Source: Pterois miles (Eukaryota > Chordata > Actinopteri > Perciformes > Scorpaenidae). From it: a stretch of 64,000 nucleotides of DNA. The notes below the pieces were generated by a model that searched no databases, was not told the origin of the DNA, and worked only from the letters and a program-made list of their open reading frames with translations. The stretch covers positions 6,393,501-6,457,500 of the forward strand of contig CAMQGK010000341.1 in assembly GCA_947000775.1 (NCBI GenBank), written 5' to 3'. Within the stretch, counting starts at the first letter, position 1. Every line of letters starts with the position of its first letter. Positions 63,892 through 64,000 of this stretch are shown one piece after another. A program made the position numbers and the translations under genes.

Positions 63892-64000
63892 GAAAACTCG
63901 GAGGTGTTTCCTCGGACTGCAGAGAACCTGGAGGTGACGCTGGAACAACCAGCTGTCGTTCACTGTGACAACAAGCTCCTGCAGATTCATTCTCCGCATC
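63892..64000 (+). CDS. Possible exon of an unidentified neighbouring gene, cut by the window edge
   Basis: A pyrimidine-rich stretch ending TGCTGTTACAG (63881-63891) is a good plus-strand acceptor. The following 109 bases are GC-richer than the flank and stay open in the phase that uses two bases to finish a split codon: ENSEVFPRTAENLEV, then TLEQPAVVHCDNKLLQIHS and onward. I do not recognise the family. The minus strand is also open in two frames, so this could instead be a noncoding cdh23 leader exon or chance. In mammals the neighbour upstream of CDH23 is SLC29A3, and this peptide does not resemble a nucleoside transporter. Confidence 0.3.

Overview
The window is vertebrate nuclear DNA, most likely from a spiny-rayed (percomorph) teleost. 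Three things point there: small exons with GT/AG boundaries separated by very large introns, long CA and CT microsatellites, and many interspersed repeats whose sequences I recognise as typical of bony fishes. There is no bacterial or phage gene organisation. Almost every long open reading frame here is noncoding.

The only gene I can identify firmly is cdh23 (cadherin-23, otocadherin), on the minus strand. Five consecutive coding exons read in one continuous frame (444 nt, 148 codons): signal peptide 54646-54730, start of EC1 50543-50617, core of EC1 23487-23629, a 48-nt exon 23162-23209, and the end of EC1 with its DVNDNAP linker plus the start of EC2 at 22673-22765. The introns between them are 4028, 26913, 277 and 396 bp. 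The gene runs off the left edge, so 1-22672 is the following intron; I found no later cadherin exon there. Cdh23 forms the upper part of the hair-cell tip link, and EC1-EC2 is the tip that binds protocadherin-15. This window therefore holds the coding start and the first repeat of that interaction module.

The region 54740-63891 lies upstream of the coding start and should hold the cdh23 promoter and 5' noncoding exon(s), which I could not place. At the right edge (63892-64000) a good splice acceptor is followed by an open GC-richer stretch that may be an exon of a neighbouring plus-strand gene; I do not recognise it.

The rest is introns and flank filled with repeats. These include four copies of a roughly 590-bp dispersed element (561, 30803, 55166 and 58225), one carrying a 58-bp near-perfect palindrome. 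There are several non-autonomous TIR elements (3854-4306, 12859-13374, 46988-47532, 59026-59518, 59822-60222), two copies of an AGGGCTKCAACTAA-ended element (47970-48238, 63518-63838), tRNA-derived SINEs (5158-5502 plus, about 16755-16914 minus) and LINE reverse-transcriptase relics (16437-16745, 25548-25600, 55894-56260). A 21 x 31-bp minisatellite sits at 43522-44172, and there are many simple repeats. A 76-nt hairpin at 33106-33181 and a few palindrome-rich or homeodomain-motif-rich stretches are possible functional noncoding elements. I found no new multi-gene system, CRISPR array, operon or true tRNA/rRNA gene.
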